Below are positions 43,415-52,871 of a stretch of 64,000 bases of DNA, in pieces; within the stretch, counting starts at the first letter, position 1; each line of letters opens with the position of its first letter. The stretch is from contig JAZQLC010000008.1 in NCBI GenBank assembly GCA_045542485.1, positions 1-64,000 of the forward strand, written 5' to 3'. The notes under the pieces were generated by a model. The model did not search any database, had not been told where the DNA came from, and saw only the letters and a list, made by a program, of their open reading frames with translations. The stretch comes from SIG575 sp045542485 (GTDB lineage Bacteria > Bacillota > Clostridia > Oscillospirales > Acutalibacteraceae). Position numbers and translations under genes: made by a program.

Positions 43415-45313
43415 ATGAAAAAAATTATTTCAATCGTGCTCTGCATTACAATGCTTATTTCAACATTCGCAGCAGCAGGTATGTCAAGCGTTTTTGCAAC
43501 AGAGGTTGATTCTCTCAACGATGTTGCTGACCTTGCAACAAAAGAAAACGGAAAATATACTCCCGTTGTTTTCCTCCCCGGTATCGGTCAGTCTGAAACA
43601 TATGCTTACGCTGAAGACGGCAGCATCATTTCTCACTGGAACCTTATCGGCGTGAATCTTGACCTCGGATCTTTCGAGAATATTCTTACTCTCGTTAAAG
43701 CAGCAGGTCCCCTCATTCTTACTCTTCTCGTTGGTAAGAATATGGTTTCAGATGCAGCTCTTGCAGACCTTGTTGATATGCTCTTCGAGTTCTGTAAGCT
43801 TGATGCAAACGGCAATCCCCCTGCAAATGTTGAAACTCCCAACTTCAGAACATCTATCGCTAACTACGAAAAAATGTACGGCGAAAAAGGTGTTGAAGGC
43901 AAAGAAATCTTCCTTAAGAGAATTCCTTGCCAGGAGCTTGTAGACATCATCGGTGAAGAAAATGTTTACTGCTACAACTACTCAGCTTTCTCTTACACAC
44001 TCAAAGAAGCTGACGGCCTTGACGATTTCATCACAAATGTTGTTAAGAAAGAAACAGGCGCAGACAAAGTTATCCTCGTTCCTATGAGTATGGGTGCAAC
44101 AGTTACAAGTGCTTACCTTGCTAAATACGGCGAGAAAAAAGACGTTGAAAAAGTTGTTTCAATCGTTGGTGCATGGGACGGCAGTGATGTTTTCGCTGAC
44201 CTTCTTGAGCTCAAATATACAGATAAGGCTCCCGATCTCCTTTACAACGGAATCATCGCAGGTCTTGTAGGTGAACCCTACGGCAACCTTGTCAATATCG
44301 CACTCAGACTTTTCCCCAAGCCTGTCCTCAGAGAATTTATTGACCAGGCTCTTACAGCAGTTATTGAAAACCTTATCTGCACAACAACTTCTTTCTTCTC
44401 ACTTGTTCCCCAGAACAGATACGATGCAATCGCTGAAAAATATCTTTCCGGCGACGATATGAAGGCTATCCGTGAACAGTGCGACGAATACCACAAGATT
44501 CAGGGTAACCTTAAAGAAACTCTTTACAAATGCCGTGACGAGTATGGCGTAGAATTCTACTTCATCTGCGGTTATGATATGGGATTCGGCGAACAGACAG
44601 GAGACTTCGTATTCTTCCAGTTCTTCCAGTCATCAGAAACAACAAACTCTGACGAAATCATCCAGATTTCTTCAACAGGCGTAGGCACATCTTTCGTTCC
44701 TGCAGGTACAGAGTTCCCCGTTGACTACAAGGCTAAGAACCCAACATGTACAGACCCCAGTCACAACCATATTTCACCCAACAAATCAATCGACGTTTCA
44801 ACTTCACTCTTCCCCGAAACAACATGGTGCTTTGTTGACGAAACACACGAACTTACATGGAACGATACAGCTCTCGAGCTTTGCTATGCTATCGTATTCA
44901 ATGAAGTAAAGGATGTTCACAACGATAAATATCCTCAGTTCAACGAATCAAGAAACATCAAGGATCTCAAGAGAGACTATCTCCCCGATGCAAAGGCTCT
45001 TCTCAACGGTGAATATGAAGGTATTACACTTACTGCTGAACAGGCTGAGAAGCTTTCAAAGCTTGTTGCTGACGCAGAAGCTATGATGGACAGAACAATC
45101 AACGACCGTGACGAAGACGATAAGATCATTCAGGCTCTCTACGATTACCTTGTAGAGCTCGGACGTTACGATGCTCCCTCAGAGCCTTCAGATCTTGACA
45201 AAGCTCTTGATTTCATTCTCGGTACTCTTAACGATATCGTTTACGCTATCGTAGGTCCCAGAGGTTTCTCAGATTTGTACAACGAATTCCTGAACAACCT
45301 CAAGGCTGAATAA
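43415..45313 (+). CDS. Secreted LCAT-like alpha/beta-hydrolase, copy 1
   Basis: 632 residues with a signal peptide (MKKIISIVLCITMLISTFAAA). PVVFLPGIGQSE is the oxyanion-side strand, and VPMSMGATVTSAYL holds the predicted nucleophile Ser225. The first residue of the usual GxSxG elbow is Pro here. The STSLFPETTW block and a following THELTW histidine are shared with the paralog at 49239. The last ~110 residues are helical and FIVAR-like and are absent from the paralog. A lipase or acyltransferase role outside the cell is inferred; the substrate is unknown. AGGAGGT precedes the ATG. A GC-rich hairpin (about 45334-45362) follows the gene. Confidence 0.75.
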   Translation: MKKIISIVLCITMLISTFAAAGMSSVFATEVDSLNDVADLATKENGKYTPVVFLPGIGQSETYAYAEDGSIISHWNLIGVNLDLGSFENILTLVKAAGPLILTLLVGKNMVSDAALADLVDMLFEFCKLDANGNPPANVETPNFRTSIANYEKMYGEKGVEGKEIFLKRIPCQELVDIIGEENVYCYNYSAFSYTLKEADGLDDFITNVVKKETGADKVILVPMSMGATVTSAYLAKYGEKKDVEKVVSIVGAWDGSDVFADLLELKYTDKAPDLLYNGIIAGLVGEPYGNLVNIALRLFPKPVLREFIDQALTAVIENLICTTTSFFSLVPQNRYDAIAEKYLSGDDMKAIREQCDEYHKIQGNLKETLYKCRDEYGVEFYFICGYDMGFGEQTGDFVFFQFFQSSETTNSDEIIQISSTGVGTSFVPAGTEFPVDYKAKNPTCTDPSHNHISPNKSIDVSTSLFPETTWCFVDETHELTWNDTALELCYAIVFNEVKDVHNDKYPQFNESRNIKDLKRDYLPDAKALLNGEYEGITLTAEQAEKLSKLVADAEAMMDRTINDRDEDDKIIQALYDYLVELGRYDAPSEPSDLDKALDFILGTLNDIVYAIVGPRGFSDLYNEFLNNLKAE

Positions 45314-45383
45314 TTAAACACAAAACTTTGGTGGGTGGGGCTGAGCAATTAGTCCCACCTTACTCATTTAAGGAGAAATTTTT

Positions 45384-46736
45384 ATGGCTGAAAAAAACAG
45401 TTGCCATAAAGTGAATATAACTTCAATCAACTCTTCAGGCTTCGGTGTGTGCAGGGTTGACGGCGTTGTCTGCTTTGTTGTGGGTGGCGTTACAGGTGAT
45501 GAGCTTCTCATAAAAATCATCAAATCAAAGAAAAATTATAACATCGGCAAAATCGAAGAAATTATTACCCCATCTCCCAAAAGACAGGAAAATGATTGTA
45601 ATGTTTTCAAAAAATGCGGCGGTTGTTGTTATCGCCACGTGAAATATTCAGATGAGCTTGAAATAAAAGCAACCGGTGTGCGTGATGCTTTTACAAGAAT
45701 CGGACACCTTGAAAATATAAACTTAAAACCGATAATACCTGCCGAGCGCAGTTCAAGATACAGAAACAAGGCACAATATCCCGTAAAAAACGAAAACGGT
45801 AAATTCTGTGCAGGTTTCTTTGCAGCAAGAAGCCACGACATCATCCCCTGCGAAGATTGTCTTCTTCAGCCTGAAATTTTTTCAGAAATTGTGAAGAAGG
45901 TCTGTGCATGGGCAGAAAAAAACAACATCCCGTCTTTCGATGAAAGAACGGGCAAAGGTGTTCTCAGACACATTTATCTGCGCATAGCAGAAAAAACAGA
46001 TGAGATTATGCTCACCCTTGTTTCAGCTGTAAAGAAAATAAAAAATCAGGACGAGCTTATAAAAATAATCACATCTGAATTCCCCAATGTCAAAACAATT
46101 GTCCTCAACATTAATCCTGAAAAAACAAATGTTATTCTTGGCGAGAAATGTATAAACCTCTATGGTGACGGATATATCACAGATATTCTCTGCGATACAA
46201 AAATCAAAATCTCACCCCTTTCTTTTTATCAGGTCAACAGACGACAAGCTGAAAGACTTTATGAAAAAGCCAGGGAATATATGGGAAATGTTTCGGGTAA
46301 AAATGTTCTCGACCTTTATTGCGGAACGGGCACAATCGGACTTTGTACGGCAAAGGATGCCAAAAGATTAATCGGCGTGGAAATTATTCCCGAAGCTATT
46401 GAGGACGCAAAAGCTAATGCAAAAGCAAACAGCAGAGAAAACACAGAATTCATCTGTGGCGATGCCGAAAAAGCTGCGGGAATTCTGAAAGAAAAAAACA
46501 TCACTGCTGATATAATCATCGTTGACCCTCCCAGAAAAGGTCTCACGCCAAAGCTTATTGAAACGATTGCAGAATTCAATCCCGAACGCGTAGTGTATGT
46601 CTCCTGCGACCCTGCGACACTTGCCCGTGACTGCGGGATTTTCAGGGAATATGGCTTTGAAGTCGTGGAAGCCACACCCGTTGACCTTTTCCCACGTACG
46701 GCCCATTGTGAGACGGTAGTTTGTCTTAAGAGGTGA
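45384..46736 (+). CDS. rlmD: 23S rRNA (uracil-C5)-methyltransferase RlmD/RumA family
   Basis: 450 residues: an N-terminal TRAM domain (~5-60), the cluster-binding cysteines in KKCGGCCYRH, a SAM-binding DLYCGTGTIGLC and the catalytic cysteine in VYVSCDPATLARD. It belongs to the RumA/TrmA-like family that makes 5-methyluridine in 23S rRNA; paralogs of this group in Firmicutes vary in target position. An AAGGAG site precedes it. It ends four bases before a secreted glycosidase gene, an unusual partner. Confidence 0.92.
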   Translation: MAEKNSCHKVNITSINSSGFGVCRVDGVVCFVVGGVTGDELLIKIIKSKKNYNIGKIEEIITPSPKRQENDCNVFKKCGGCCYRHVKYSDELEIKATGVRDAFTRIGHLENINLKPIIPAERSSRYRNKAQYPVKNENGKFCAGFFAARSHDIIPCEDCLLQPEIFSEIVKKVCAWAEKNNIPSFDERTGKGVLRHIYLRIAEKTDEIMLTLVSAVKKIKNQDELIKIITSEFPNVKTIVLNINPEKTNVILGEKCINLYGDGYITDILCDTKIKISPLSFYQVNRRQAERLYEKAREYMGNVSGKNVLDLYCGTGTIGLCTAKDAKRLIGVEIIPEAIEDAKANAKANSRENTEFICGDAEKAAGILKEKNITADIIIVDPPRKGLTPKLIETIAEFNPERVVYVSCDPATLARDCGIFREYGFEVVEATPVDLFPRTAHCETVVCLKR

Positions 46737-46740
46737 TTTT

Positions 46741-48732
46741 ATGAAAAAATTAATTTCTGTTCTTCTTTGTATCACAATTATTTTCTCATCTTTTTCCTTT
46801 GCTGTTTCGGCAACAGATGAGACAGAACAAATTCCTCAATTTATAAACTTTTTTGAAAAATACGGCACGGGACTTATCAGTCTTTTCGGAAGGCTTTGGG
46901 ATATGCTCTTCGAAATTGATGAAACAGAGCTTCCTTCTGCCCCGGAGTTTACTCCCTCATACAAAGAATACACGGGGGAAATAAACATCGTTCCTGAAGA
47001 AATTTATGAGTCCGAAACATGGGTTTCAAAAGAAATTTCTTTTGAAAGTGACAAGCAATATGCCGATCCCTTTAACGATGTTGATGTAGACCTTCTCCTC
47101 TACGGAAACGGCAAACTCTATACCGTACCCGGTTTCTGGGACGGGGGAAATGTATGGAAAATCCGTTTTGTATGTCCCGAAAAAGGCGAATGGTATTTTA
47201 AAACCGTGTGCACAGATGAAGAAAACTCCTCTCTTCACGGAAGAACGGGTAAAGTTATCTGTAAAGAATATACAGGTGACCTTGATATCTACAAGCACGG
47301 CTTTGTCACAACATCTTACGGCAAAAAATATTTCACATACGCTGACGGCACTCCTTTCTTCTATCTGGGCGACACTCACTGGAGTCTCGGCGGCGAAACA
47401 GCAGATATGGTGGACACTATCTGTGCAAAACGTACATCTCAGGGCTTTACGGTCATACAAAGTGAACCTATTGACGCGACCTTTGATATGACAGACGGTA
47501 TCACCGAAAACGATATGGACGGTTTCAGAATCAACGATGAAAAATTCAGAAATATCGCCTCTTACGGACTTGTCCACGCAAACGCACAGTTTTTCTTCCC
47601 TTATTTTATGGAAGTTCTCATTGAAAGAAACGGCGGATATTCTGACACAATTTTTGCCGACGGAATGAAAGACCTTTCCGACGAAGCTAAAAACTATCTC
47701 GAAAAAATTTCCCGTTACTGGGTTGCACGATATGGCGCTTACCCCGTAATGTGGACTTTGGGTCAGGAAGTAGACAATGATTTTTATTGGAACGACACTA
47801 CTCACCCTGACTGGAATTATGTAAACAATCCCTATAAGCTTGTTGCGGAATATATTTCGCAATATGACTGCTATGACCATCCTCTGACGGCTCATCAGGA
47901 GCACAGCGGCGGTACTGCTGCTTACGGCAACGGCAAAGGTGCAAGTGACAATCTGACCGTCTACAACTCTGACACTTTCCCCTCATGCTTCCGCGATGTA
48001 AAAGCTCATAACTTCTATGCGGCACAGTGGACACCGTCGAAAACGGAACAGAGTGATTTCACCCGCGAGAAAGATTTCTGGTATAATTCTCAGGGTAAGC
48101 CCGTGGTCAATTATGAAGGTCAGTACTGCTATCTGTGGACAAAGAATTTCGGAGCGAGAATGCAGGGCTGGACCGCGTTTTTAAACGGTATGTACGGCTA
48201 CGGCTGGGGTGGACACGATACCTGGAGTTACCTCAATATCTATGACGAGGAAAATGACAGCTCCGACGGTGTTGACACAATAACAAGTGAAGAAAAGAAA
48301 AACGCTACCTGGCGCGATTCTCTTGAGTATGAAAGCTCATACCAGACAGGTTATATGCGTTCTTTCCTTGAAAACACAGAATGGTATAACCTGATTCCCC
48401 GTTTTGATAACCTTGCATATTTTGCTCCGTCGACAAATGTTTATTACACATACGCAAGTAATACCGACAATACTGAAATTGTTATCTATTTCTACTCTTT
48501 CACAGATAAGTCAGTGGCAGAAAAAGCAAACACGGGAAATTACGGCGGAATCAAAACAGGCACAGTGGGTAACCTTGAGCCTGAAACAAAATATATCTGT
48601 CAATGGTTTGACCCCATAACGGGCGAAGTATCTGAGAAAACGGAATTTACATCTTCTCGCTTCGGCACACACTATATCGGCGAAAAACCAAAGGCTACTG
48701 ATATGGTACTTAAAATAGTAAAAGGAGAATAA
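46741..48732 (+). CDS. Secreted GH140-like glycoside hydrolase (DUF5060/DUF4038)
   Basis: 663 residues. A signal peptide (to about residue 24) is followed by a DUF5060 beta-sandwich (~70-165) and a DUF4038 TIM barrel containing TPFFYLGDTHW, GFTVIQSEP and VMWTLGQEVDND, where the glutamate is a likely catalytic acid. Related GH140 enzymes cut apiose-containing pectin side chains. Other DUF4038 members act on other plant or host glycans. GAGGTGAT precedes the ATG. Two bases separate it from the flavoprotein gene. Confidence 0.82.
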   Translation: MKKLISVLLCITIIFSSFSFAVSATDETEQIPQFINFFEKYGTGLISLFGRLWDMLFEIDETELPSAPEFTPSYKEYTGEINIVPEEIYESETWVSKEISFESDKQYADPFNDVDVDLLLYGNGKLYTVPGFWDGGNVWKIRFVCPEKGEWYFKTVCTDEENSSLHGRTGKVICKEYTGDLDIYKHGFVTTSYGKKYFTYADGTPFFYLGDTHWSLGGETADMVDTICAKRTSQGFTVIQSEPIDATFDMTDGITENDMDGFRINDEKFRNIASYGLVHANAQFFFPYFMEVLIERNGGYSDTIFADGMKDLSDEAKNYLEKISRYWVARYGAYPVMWTLGQEVDNDFYWNDTTHPDWNYVNNPYKLVAEYISQYDCYDHPLTAHQEHSGGTAAYGNGKGASDNLTVYNSDTFPSCFRDVKAHNFYAAQWTPSKTEQSDFTREKDFWYNSQGKPVVNYEGQYCYLWTKNFGARMQGWTAFLNGMYGYGWGGHDTWSYLNIYDEENDSSDGVDTITSEEKKNATWRDSLEYESSYQTGYMRSFLENTEWYNLIPRFDNLAYFAPSTNVYYTYASNTDNTEIVIYFYSFTDKSVAEKANTGNYGGIKTGTVGNLEPETKYICQWFDPITGEVSEKTEFTSSRFGTHYIGEKPKATDMVLKIVKGE

Positions 48733-48734
48733 TA

Positions 48735-49223
48735 ATGAACGGAATGACAAGAAGAGAAAGAGAAGTTACAGACATAAACAAGATTCTTGAAATTCTCGAC
48801 AAGGCAAAGGTTGTAAGACTCGGTCTTGTTGACGGAGACGAGGCCTATGTCGTCCCTATGAATTATGGATACACTTACGAAAACGAAAAGCTTACACTCT
48901 ATCTTCACGGTGCAAGAAGAGGCAAAAAAATTGATTTAATGTCTGCAAATCCCAAAGTTTTCTTTGAAATGGATTGTGATATCGTACCATTCGAGGGAGA
49001 TGTTGCCTGTAAATACGGCATAACTTATTCTTCAATTATGGGAAAAGGTCTCGCAACAATCCTTGATAACCCTGAAGAAAAAATGATGGCTCTGACACAC
49101 CTTATGAAAACACAGACCGGTAAGGATTTTGAGTTCAACGAAAAGCTTGTCAGCGTCGTTGCGGTAATCAGAATTGATGTTACGGAATTTACTGCAAAAC
49201 ACAGACCTGCACCCACAAAATAA
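48735..49223 (+). CDS. NimA-like pyridoxamine-phosphate-oxidase-fold flavoprotein
   Basis: A 162-residue split-barrel protein. VVRLGLVDGDEAYVVPMNYGY and LTLYLHGARRGKKIDLM are the typical FMN-binding strands of the NimA/PNPOx-like family. Members reduce nitroaromatics or bind haem or flavin. AAAGGAG precedes the ATG. Its position among secreted hydrolases gives no clear hint of the substrate. Part of the rlmD-to-hydrolase plus-strand run. Confidence 0.85.
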   Translation: MNGMTRREREVTDINKILEILDKAKVVRLGLVDGDEAYVVPMNYGYTYENEKLTLYLHGARRGKKIDLMSANPKVFFEMDCDIVPFEGDVACKYGITYSSIMGKGLATILDNPEEKMMALTHLMKTQTGKDFEFNEKLVSVVAVIRIDVTEFTAKHRPAPTK

Positions 49224-49238
49224 GAAAGGATGGTTTAA

Positions 49239-50735
49239 ATGAAAAAAGTATTGAGTTTTGTTATGGCACTTATTATTGCCGTAGCAATCCCCGTGAGTGT
49301 TATGGCTGATTCTGCCCACTCCTGCAACTGCGGTACTCCTCCCGTGGTCTATGTAAGAGGCTTCGGCGGAGGAATCTTCAAGGTTGAGGAGGACGGCTCT
49401 CTCACAAACGCATTTGCTTTTGACAGTAACAAAATCATCCCCCTTATTGACGACATCATTGTGGCTGTTGTTTCTCTCTTCTCAGGTAACGCACAGTCTT
49501 TAAGCAAAAGTGCCGGTGCAATCCTTGACGGAATTATGGGTGACCTTACCTGTACATACGGCGGTGAATCTCTTTACAATATCATCCCCGCGCCGTCAAG
49601 CCCCACAAATGTTGATAAGCACAAAAATTTCACTATGGAAAACGATGCTGAAACAAGAGAAGAGGCTATGTACAGCTTTGAATATGACTGGCGACTTGAC
49701 CCTATGGTTATTGCAGATGACCTTAACACCTACATTGAAGAGGTAAAAGAAGTAACAGGTCACGACAAGGTTGTTATCAAATGTCACAGCGAGGGCAACT
49801 GCGTCACTGCTGCCTACCTTTACAAGTACGGTCACGACTCGGTTGAAAAGCTCTGCTTTACCGCTGCAGCCTTCAACGGAATCAACCTTGTAGGTCATCT
49901 TTTCACTAAAGACCTTTCACTCAAGGACAAAGGCACACAGATTTCCGCTTTCGTTTCTTCTCTTGTTGAAGGGACAGAGTCAGGCACAGTAATTTCTGCA
50001 CTTATGGAAATTCTCGACGACATTGGTCTTCTGAACTCTGTGGGCAACTGGCTCAACGATGCTCTCGTCGGCGAAACTCTCGACACTCTCTACGATGAGG
50101 TGCTTATTGATTCCTTTGCTACCTGGCCCGCTTTATGGACCTTTGTTCCCGATGCTTACTACGAAAATGCCAAAAAGGCTATGTTCGGCGATGACAGTAA
50201 ATATGCTGTTCTTATTGACAGAATTGACGACTATCACTACAATGTCCAGACCCGGCTTGAAAAACTGCTGAAAGACGCAAAAGCAGATGGTGTTGACATC
50301 CTTTTCTTCTCACAGTATAACTATGCACCTATTCCTGTTTATGAAAACAGCATACATATGGGTGATATGCTCGTTGAAACAAAATACACAAGTTTCGGTG
50401 CAACAACAGCTCCCTACGGCGAAAAACTCAATCTCGATTTCAATTCACCTGATGCAAAATATTATTCCAAAGATAAACTCATCGATGCTTCGACCTGTCT
50501 TTTCCCCGACTATACATGGTTCATTAGAGGCATCAATCACGCGGTTTCTCCCGATCCCTATGTAGATTTTGCAGACTGGGCGATTCTTTATGACGGTCAG
50601 CCAACAGTTTTCTCTGACCCTGCCCATCCTCAGTTTGTGCATCTTGAGGGTGACACCCTCGTTCCCGTGACGGAGGAAATCCCCGTAGACAACACCAACA
50701 GTTTCATCAAATTCATAAAGGCACTCGCTGCATAA
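49239..50735 (+). CDS. Secreted LCAT-like alpha/beta-hydrolase, copy 2
   Basis: 498 residues with a signal peptide (MKKVLSFVMALIIAVAIPVSVMA, mature part starting DSAHSC). PPVVYVRGFGGG, YDWRLDPMVIADDLN and VIKCHSEGNCVTAAYL, with nucleophile Ser184, place it in the lecithin:cholesterol-acyltransferase-like family. The elbow reads CHSEG, again without the first glycine. STCLFPDYTW and INHAVSPD match the copy at 43415, and both end with a (H/Y)PQF segment. AAGGATGG precedes the ATG. It is the last gene of the run before the mgsA promoter. Confidence 0.78.
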   Translation: MKKVLSFVMALIIAVAIPVSVMADSAHSCNCGTPPVVYVRGFGGGIFKVEEDGSLTNAFAFDSNKIIPLIDDIIVAVVSLFSGNAQSLSKSAGAILDGIMGDLTCTYGGESLYNIIPAPSSPTNVDKHKNFTMENDAETREEAMYSFEYDWRLDPMVIADDLNTYIEEVKEVTGHDKVVIKCHSEGNCVTAAYLYKYGHDSVEKLCFTAAAFNGINLVGHLFTKDLSLKDKGTQISAFVSSLVEGTESGTVISALMEILDDIGLLNSVGNWLNDALVGETLDTLYDEVLIDSFATWPALWTFVPDAYYENAKKAMFGDDSKYAVLIDRIDDYHYNVQTRLEKLLKDAKADGVDILFFSQYNYAPIPVYENSIHMGDMLVETKYTSFGATTAPYGEKLNLDFNSPDAKYYSKDKLIDASTCLFPDYTWFIRGINHAVSPDPYVDFADWAILYDGQPTVFSDPAHPQFVHLEGDTLVPVTEEIPVDNTNSFIKFIKALAA

Positions 50736-50751
50736 AAATTCAATTTTCCTA

Positions 50752-50780
50752 TTGAAATTTGTAAAAAACTGTATTATAAT
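50752..50780 (+). promoter_or_regulatory. Sigma-A promoter for mgsA
   Basis: TTGAAA (50752-50757), 17 nt, perfect TATAAT (50775-50780). Confidence 0.7.
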
Positions 50781-50841
50781 GAAACTAATAATGTACTTCT
50801 CGGTCCACTAAAAGGCAAAACAAAGAAAGGGAGTATACAGA

Positions 50842-51243
50842 ATGAATATTGCACTTATTGCTCACGACGCAAAAAAAGAACTTATGACACAGTTCTGTAT
50901 CGCTTACTGTGGAATTCTCAGCAAACACAATCTTTGCGCCACAGGTATTACAGGAAAACTTGTGGCAGAAGCAACGGGACTTAATGTTGTCCGTTTCCTC
51001 AGTGGCGCCCAGGGTGGCGACCAGCAGATTGCCGCAAGAATCGGATATAATGAAATTGACCTTCTTCTTATGTTCCGTGACCCCCTCAATAAGAAGCCCT
51101 CTGAACCTAATGAAGAAAATCTCTTAAGACTCTGTGATGTTCATAACATCCCCGTTGCAACAAACATCGCAACTGCGGAAGCTCTTATCCATAGCCTTGA
51201 AAGAGGCGACCTTGACTGGCGAGATATCGTCAATCCCAAATAA
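50842..51243 (+). CDS. mgsA: Methylglyoxal synthase
   Basis: Converts dihydroxyacetone phosphate to methylglyoxal, relieving sugar-phosphate stress. The 133 residues include the N-terminal IALIAHDAKK, the catalytic aspartate in SGAQGGDQQIAARI, FRDPL, and VHNIPVATNIATAE. AAAGGGAG precedes the ATG. It converges with the lysozyme gene, with only two bases between stop codons; its terminator hairpin therefore lies inside that gene. Confidence 0.96.
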   Translation: MNIALIAHDAKKELMTQFCIAYCGILSKHNLCATGITGKLVAEATGLNVVRFLSGAQGGDQQIAARIGYNEIDLLLMFRDPLNKKPSEPNEENLLRLCDVHNIPVATNIATAEALIHSLERGDLDWRDIVNPK

Positions 51244-51245
51244 TC

Positions 51246-52643
51246 TCATAAAGTCAAAGAGGATGCATCATCAGATGCATCCTCTTCTTTTATTTCTTCT
51301 GTTTCCATATTGACCGTAATTTCCAGAATTTCTCTGTCGAAAACATCCCACACTCCATCTTTATTCAGGTCTCCCGCAAAAAATTCAGGTGAAGTGCTTT
51401 CAAAATCTGTTTCAAAATTTGAAACTGCAATACTCATTGACAAATCAATTACATCAACATATGAATCGCCGTTAATATCTCCGTCAATCACCACATAATA
51501 TGTACTGATTACTGTTTTTCCCAGAACAAGCCTTACTTCTGTTCCCGTACCGTAACCGTTTTCGTTTTCTTTTATTTCTATGTGTGCCAGGCCTGAAACT
51601 TCGAACATTTCCTCTGTTACGGGTGTACCGCTTTCAAGCCCTGTCAGCATATTGTTTTCCAAAGTCAGTTTTTCATCTGTGACAAAAACCTCGGACTGCG
51701 TTTTTTCTGCGAAGTCGAGCACACACCACCTGCCCTCGTCTATTCTGCCCCAGGTGTACCCGTTGCCTTGCATTTTTGCAGTTATATGTATTCTTTCCCC
51801 GTATGGAAAAAATCCGGTTTTATCAAATGATGTTCCTGCACCTTCGCGCACATTGACTCCGTTTGAAGATGTGATTATCCATTCCTCATCGATTTCTTCA
51901 AAGACTGCATTGAAACCGTTGAAACCACCGTTTTTCATTATGGTGGGATAATCTTTATACGCAACATCAAGGTCTACTGCCGTGCTGATTCCGTTGACCT
52001 TGCCCGAATCCGTATACTGCCACAAACCGTAGTCTGCACTGTAATCTTTCGACGGAAGACCCGAATTCATCCAGGATGCAAGCCACAACTCATAATTTTC
52101 CCCTAAAGAAGCCTTGTCAAGATAGTTGCTGAACCAGTTTCCGTTGGCATATGTGCCGCAGTACCAACCCTTTTCAGCCATTTTGTCAAGAAACGCAAGA
52201 CACATTTCTGTTCTCATTTTCGTAGTGATTCCGTTTGAAAGCTGCGCTGAGTTTTCCATATCGTAAAAGACCGGGTACTCAAGCTGTTTGCCGTCAAGCC
52301 AAGAAAGAACAAGCTCTGCGTCCTTTTCCGACTCTTTTACAGTGGTAGCGTATGTGTAAAAATAACAGCCCACATTAAGCCCTGCATTTTTAGCATTTTT
52401 ATAATTTTCTTCAAAATATGTATCTTTTTCCTTAGTTGTGCCTATTCTTAATATAGCAAAGCTTTTTCCGTCATTTTTAACTTTCTGCCAATCCACCTTG
52501 CCCTGCCAGGAAGAAACGTCAACTCCGTAAGCAAGAATTCCGTTACCGTCACCACCGGAAGAAAAAACTCCCGTTACGCCAAAGAGCGAAGCAATCACGC
52601 AGAGTGATAAAAATAGCGATATAAATTTTTTCATATATTTCAT
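51246..52643 (-). CDS. Secreted GH25 lysozyme with SH3-like and C-terminal type I dockerin domains
   Basis: 465 residues: a signal peptide (to ~30), and a GH25 muramidase (~38-240) with GVDVSSWQG, the catalytic pair in YPVFYDMEN, LWLASW and DLDVAYKDYP. An SH3b-like stretch follows (~255-320, GVNVREGAG). The C-terminus has a complete dockerin: DINGDSYVDVIDL and DLNKDGVWDVFD, two calcium loops ~35 residues apart, then an acidic tail. It is expected to cut peptidoglycan while bound to a cohesin. No cohesin is in the window. AGAGGT precedes the ATG. Confidence 0.9.
   Translation of the reverse strand: MKYMKKFISLFLSLCVIASLFGVTGVFSSGGDGNGILAYGVDVSSWQGKVDWQKVKNDGKSFAILRIGTTKEKDTYFEENYKNAKNAGLNVGCYFYTYATTVKESEKDAELVLSWLDGKQLEYPVFYDMENSAQLSNGITTKMRTEMCLAFLDKMAEKGWYCGTYANGNWFSNYLDKASLGENYELWLASWMNSGLPSKDYSADYGLWQYTDSGKVNGISTAVDLDVAYKDYPTIMKNGGFNGFNAVFEEIDEEWIITSSNGVNVREGAGTSFDKTGFFPYGERIHITAKMQGNGYTWGRIDEGRWCVLDFAEKTQSEVFVTDEKLTLENNMLTGLESGTPVTEEMFEVSGLAHIEIKENENGYGTGTEVRLVLGKTVISTYYVVIDGDINGDSYVDVIDLSMSIAVSNFETDFESTSPEFFAGDLNKDGVWDVFDREILEITVNMETEEIKEEDASDDASSLTL
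51258..51290 (+). terminator. mgsA terminator within the 3' coding end of the lysozyme gene
   Basis: A 12-bp stem (51258-51269 with 51274-51285) and 4-nt loop are followed by TCTTTTATTT. On the minus strand the same bases encode the EDASDDASS tail of the lysozyme. Confidence 0.75.
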
Positions 52644-52767
52644 TTTATTTTACCTCTTAAAACCTTATATACCTATTATATATTCGCTTTTATCCTCTGT
52701 CAATTGAAAAGACGGTGTTAAATTATGGAAAAGTTTATTACATATTTGTAAATATTTAAAAATTCCC

Positions 52768-52795
52768 TTGATTTTTTCCAAAAATAGTCTACAAT
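52768..52795 (+). promoter_or_regulatory. Sigma-A promoter of groESL
   Basis: TTGATT (52768-52773), 16 nt, TACAAT (52790-52795), with the CIRCE element 5 bp downstream. Confidence 0.75.
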
Positions 52796-52800
52796 ATATT

Positions 52801-52827
52801 TTAGCACTCAAAGTTAAAGAGTGCTAA
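52801..52827 (+). promoter_or_regulatory. CIRCE operator (HrcA binding site)
   Basis: A perfect TTAGCACTC-N9-GAGTGCTAA covers the expected transcription start of groESL. HrcA repression with heat induction is expected. Confidence 0.97.
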
Positions 52828-52871
52828 AAAGAAATATGTTTAATATTCATTATTTATAGGAGGTAATTATT

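Noticed and set aside
47026..47904. 292-codon minus-strand frame opposite the GH140-like gene
   Set aside because: The same kind of antisense shadow. The plus-strand glycosidase has signal peptide, motifs and ribosome site.
51246..52643. Prophage endolysin (GH25)
   Set aside because: It has a signal peptide and dockerin, and no phage genes or holin are nearby.
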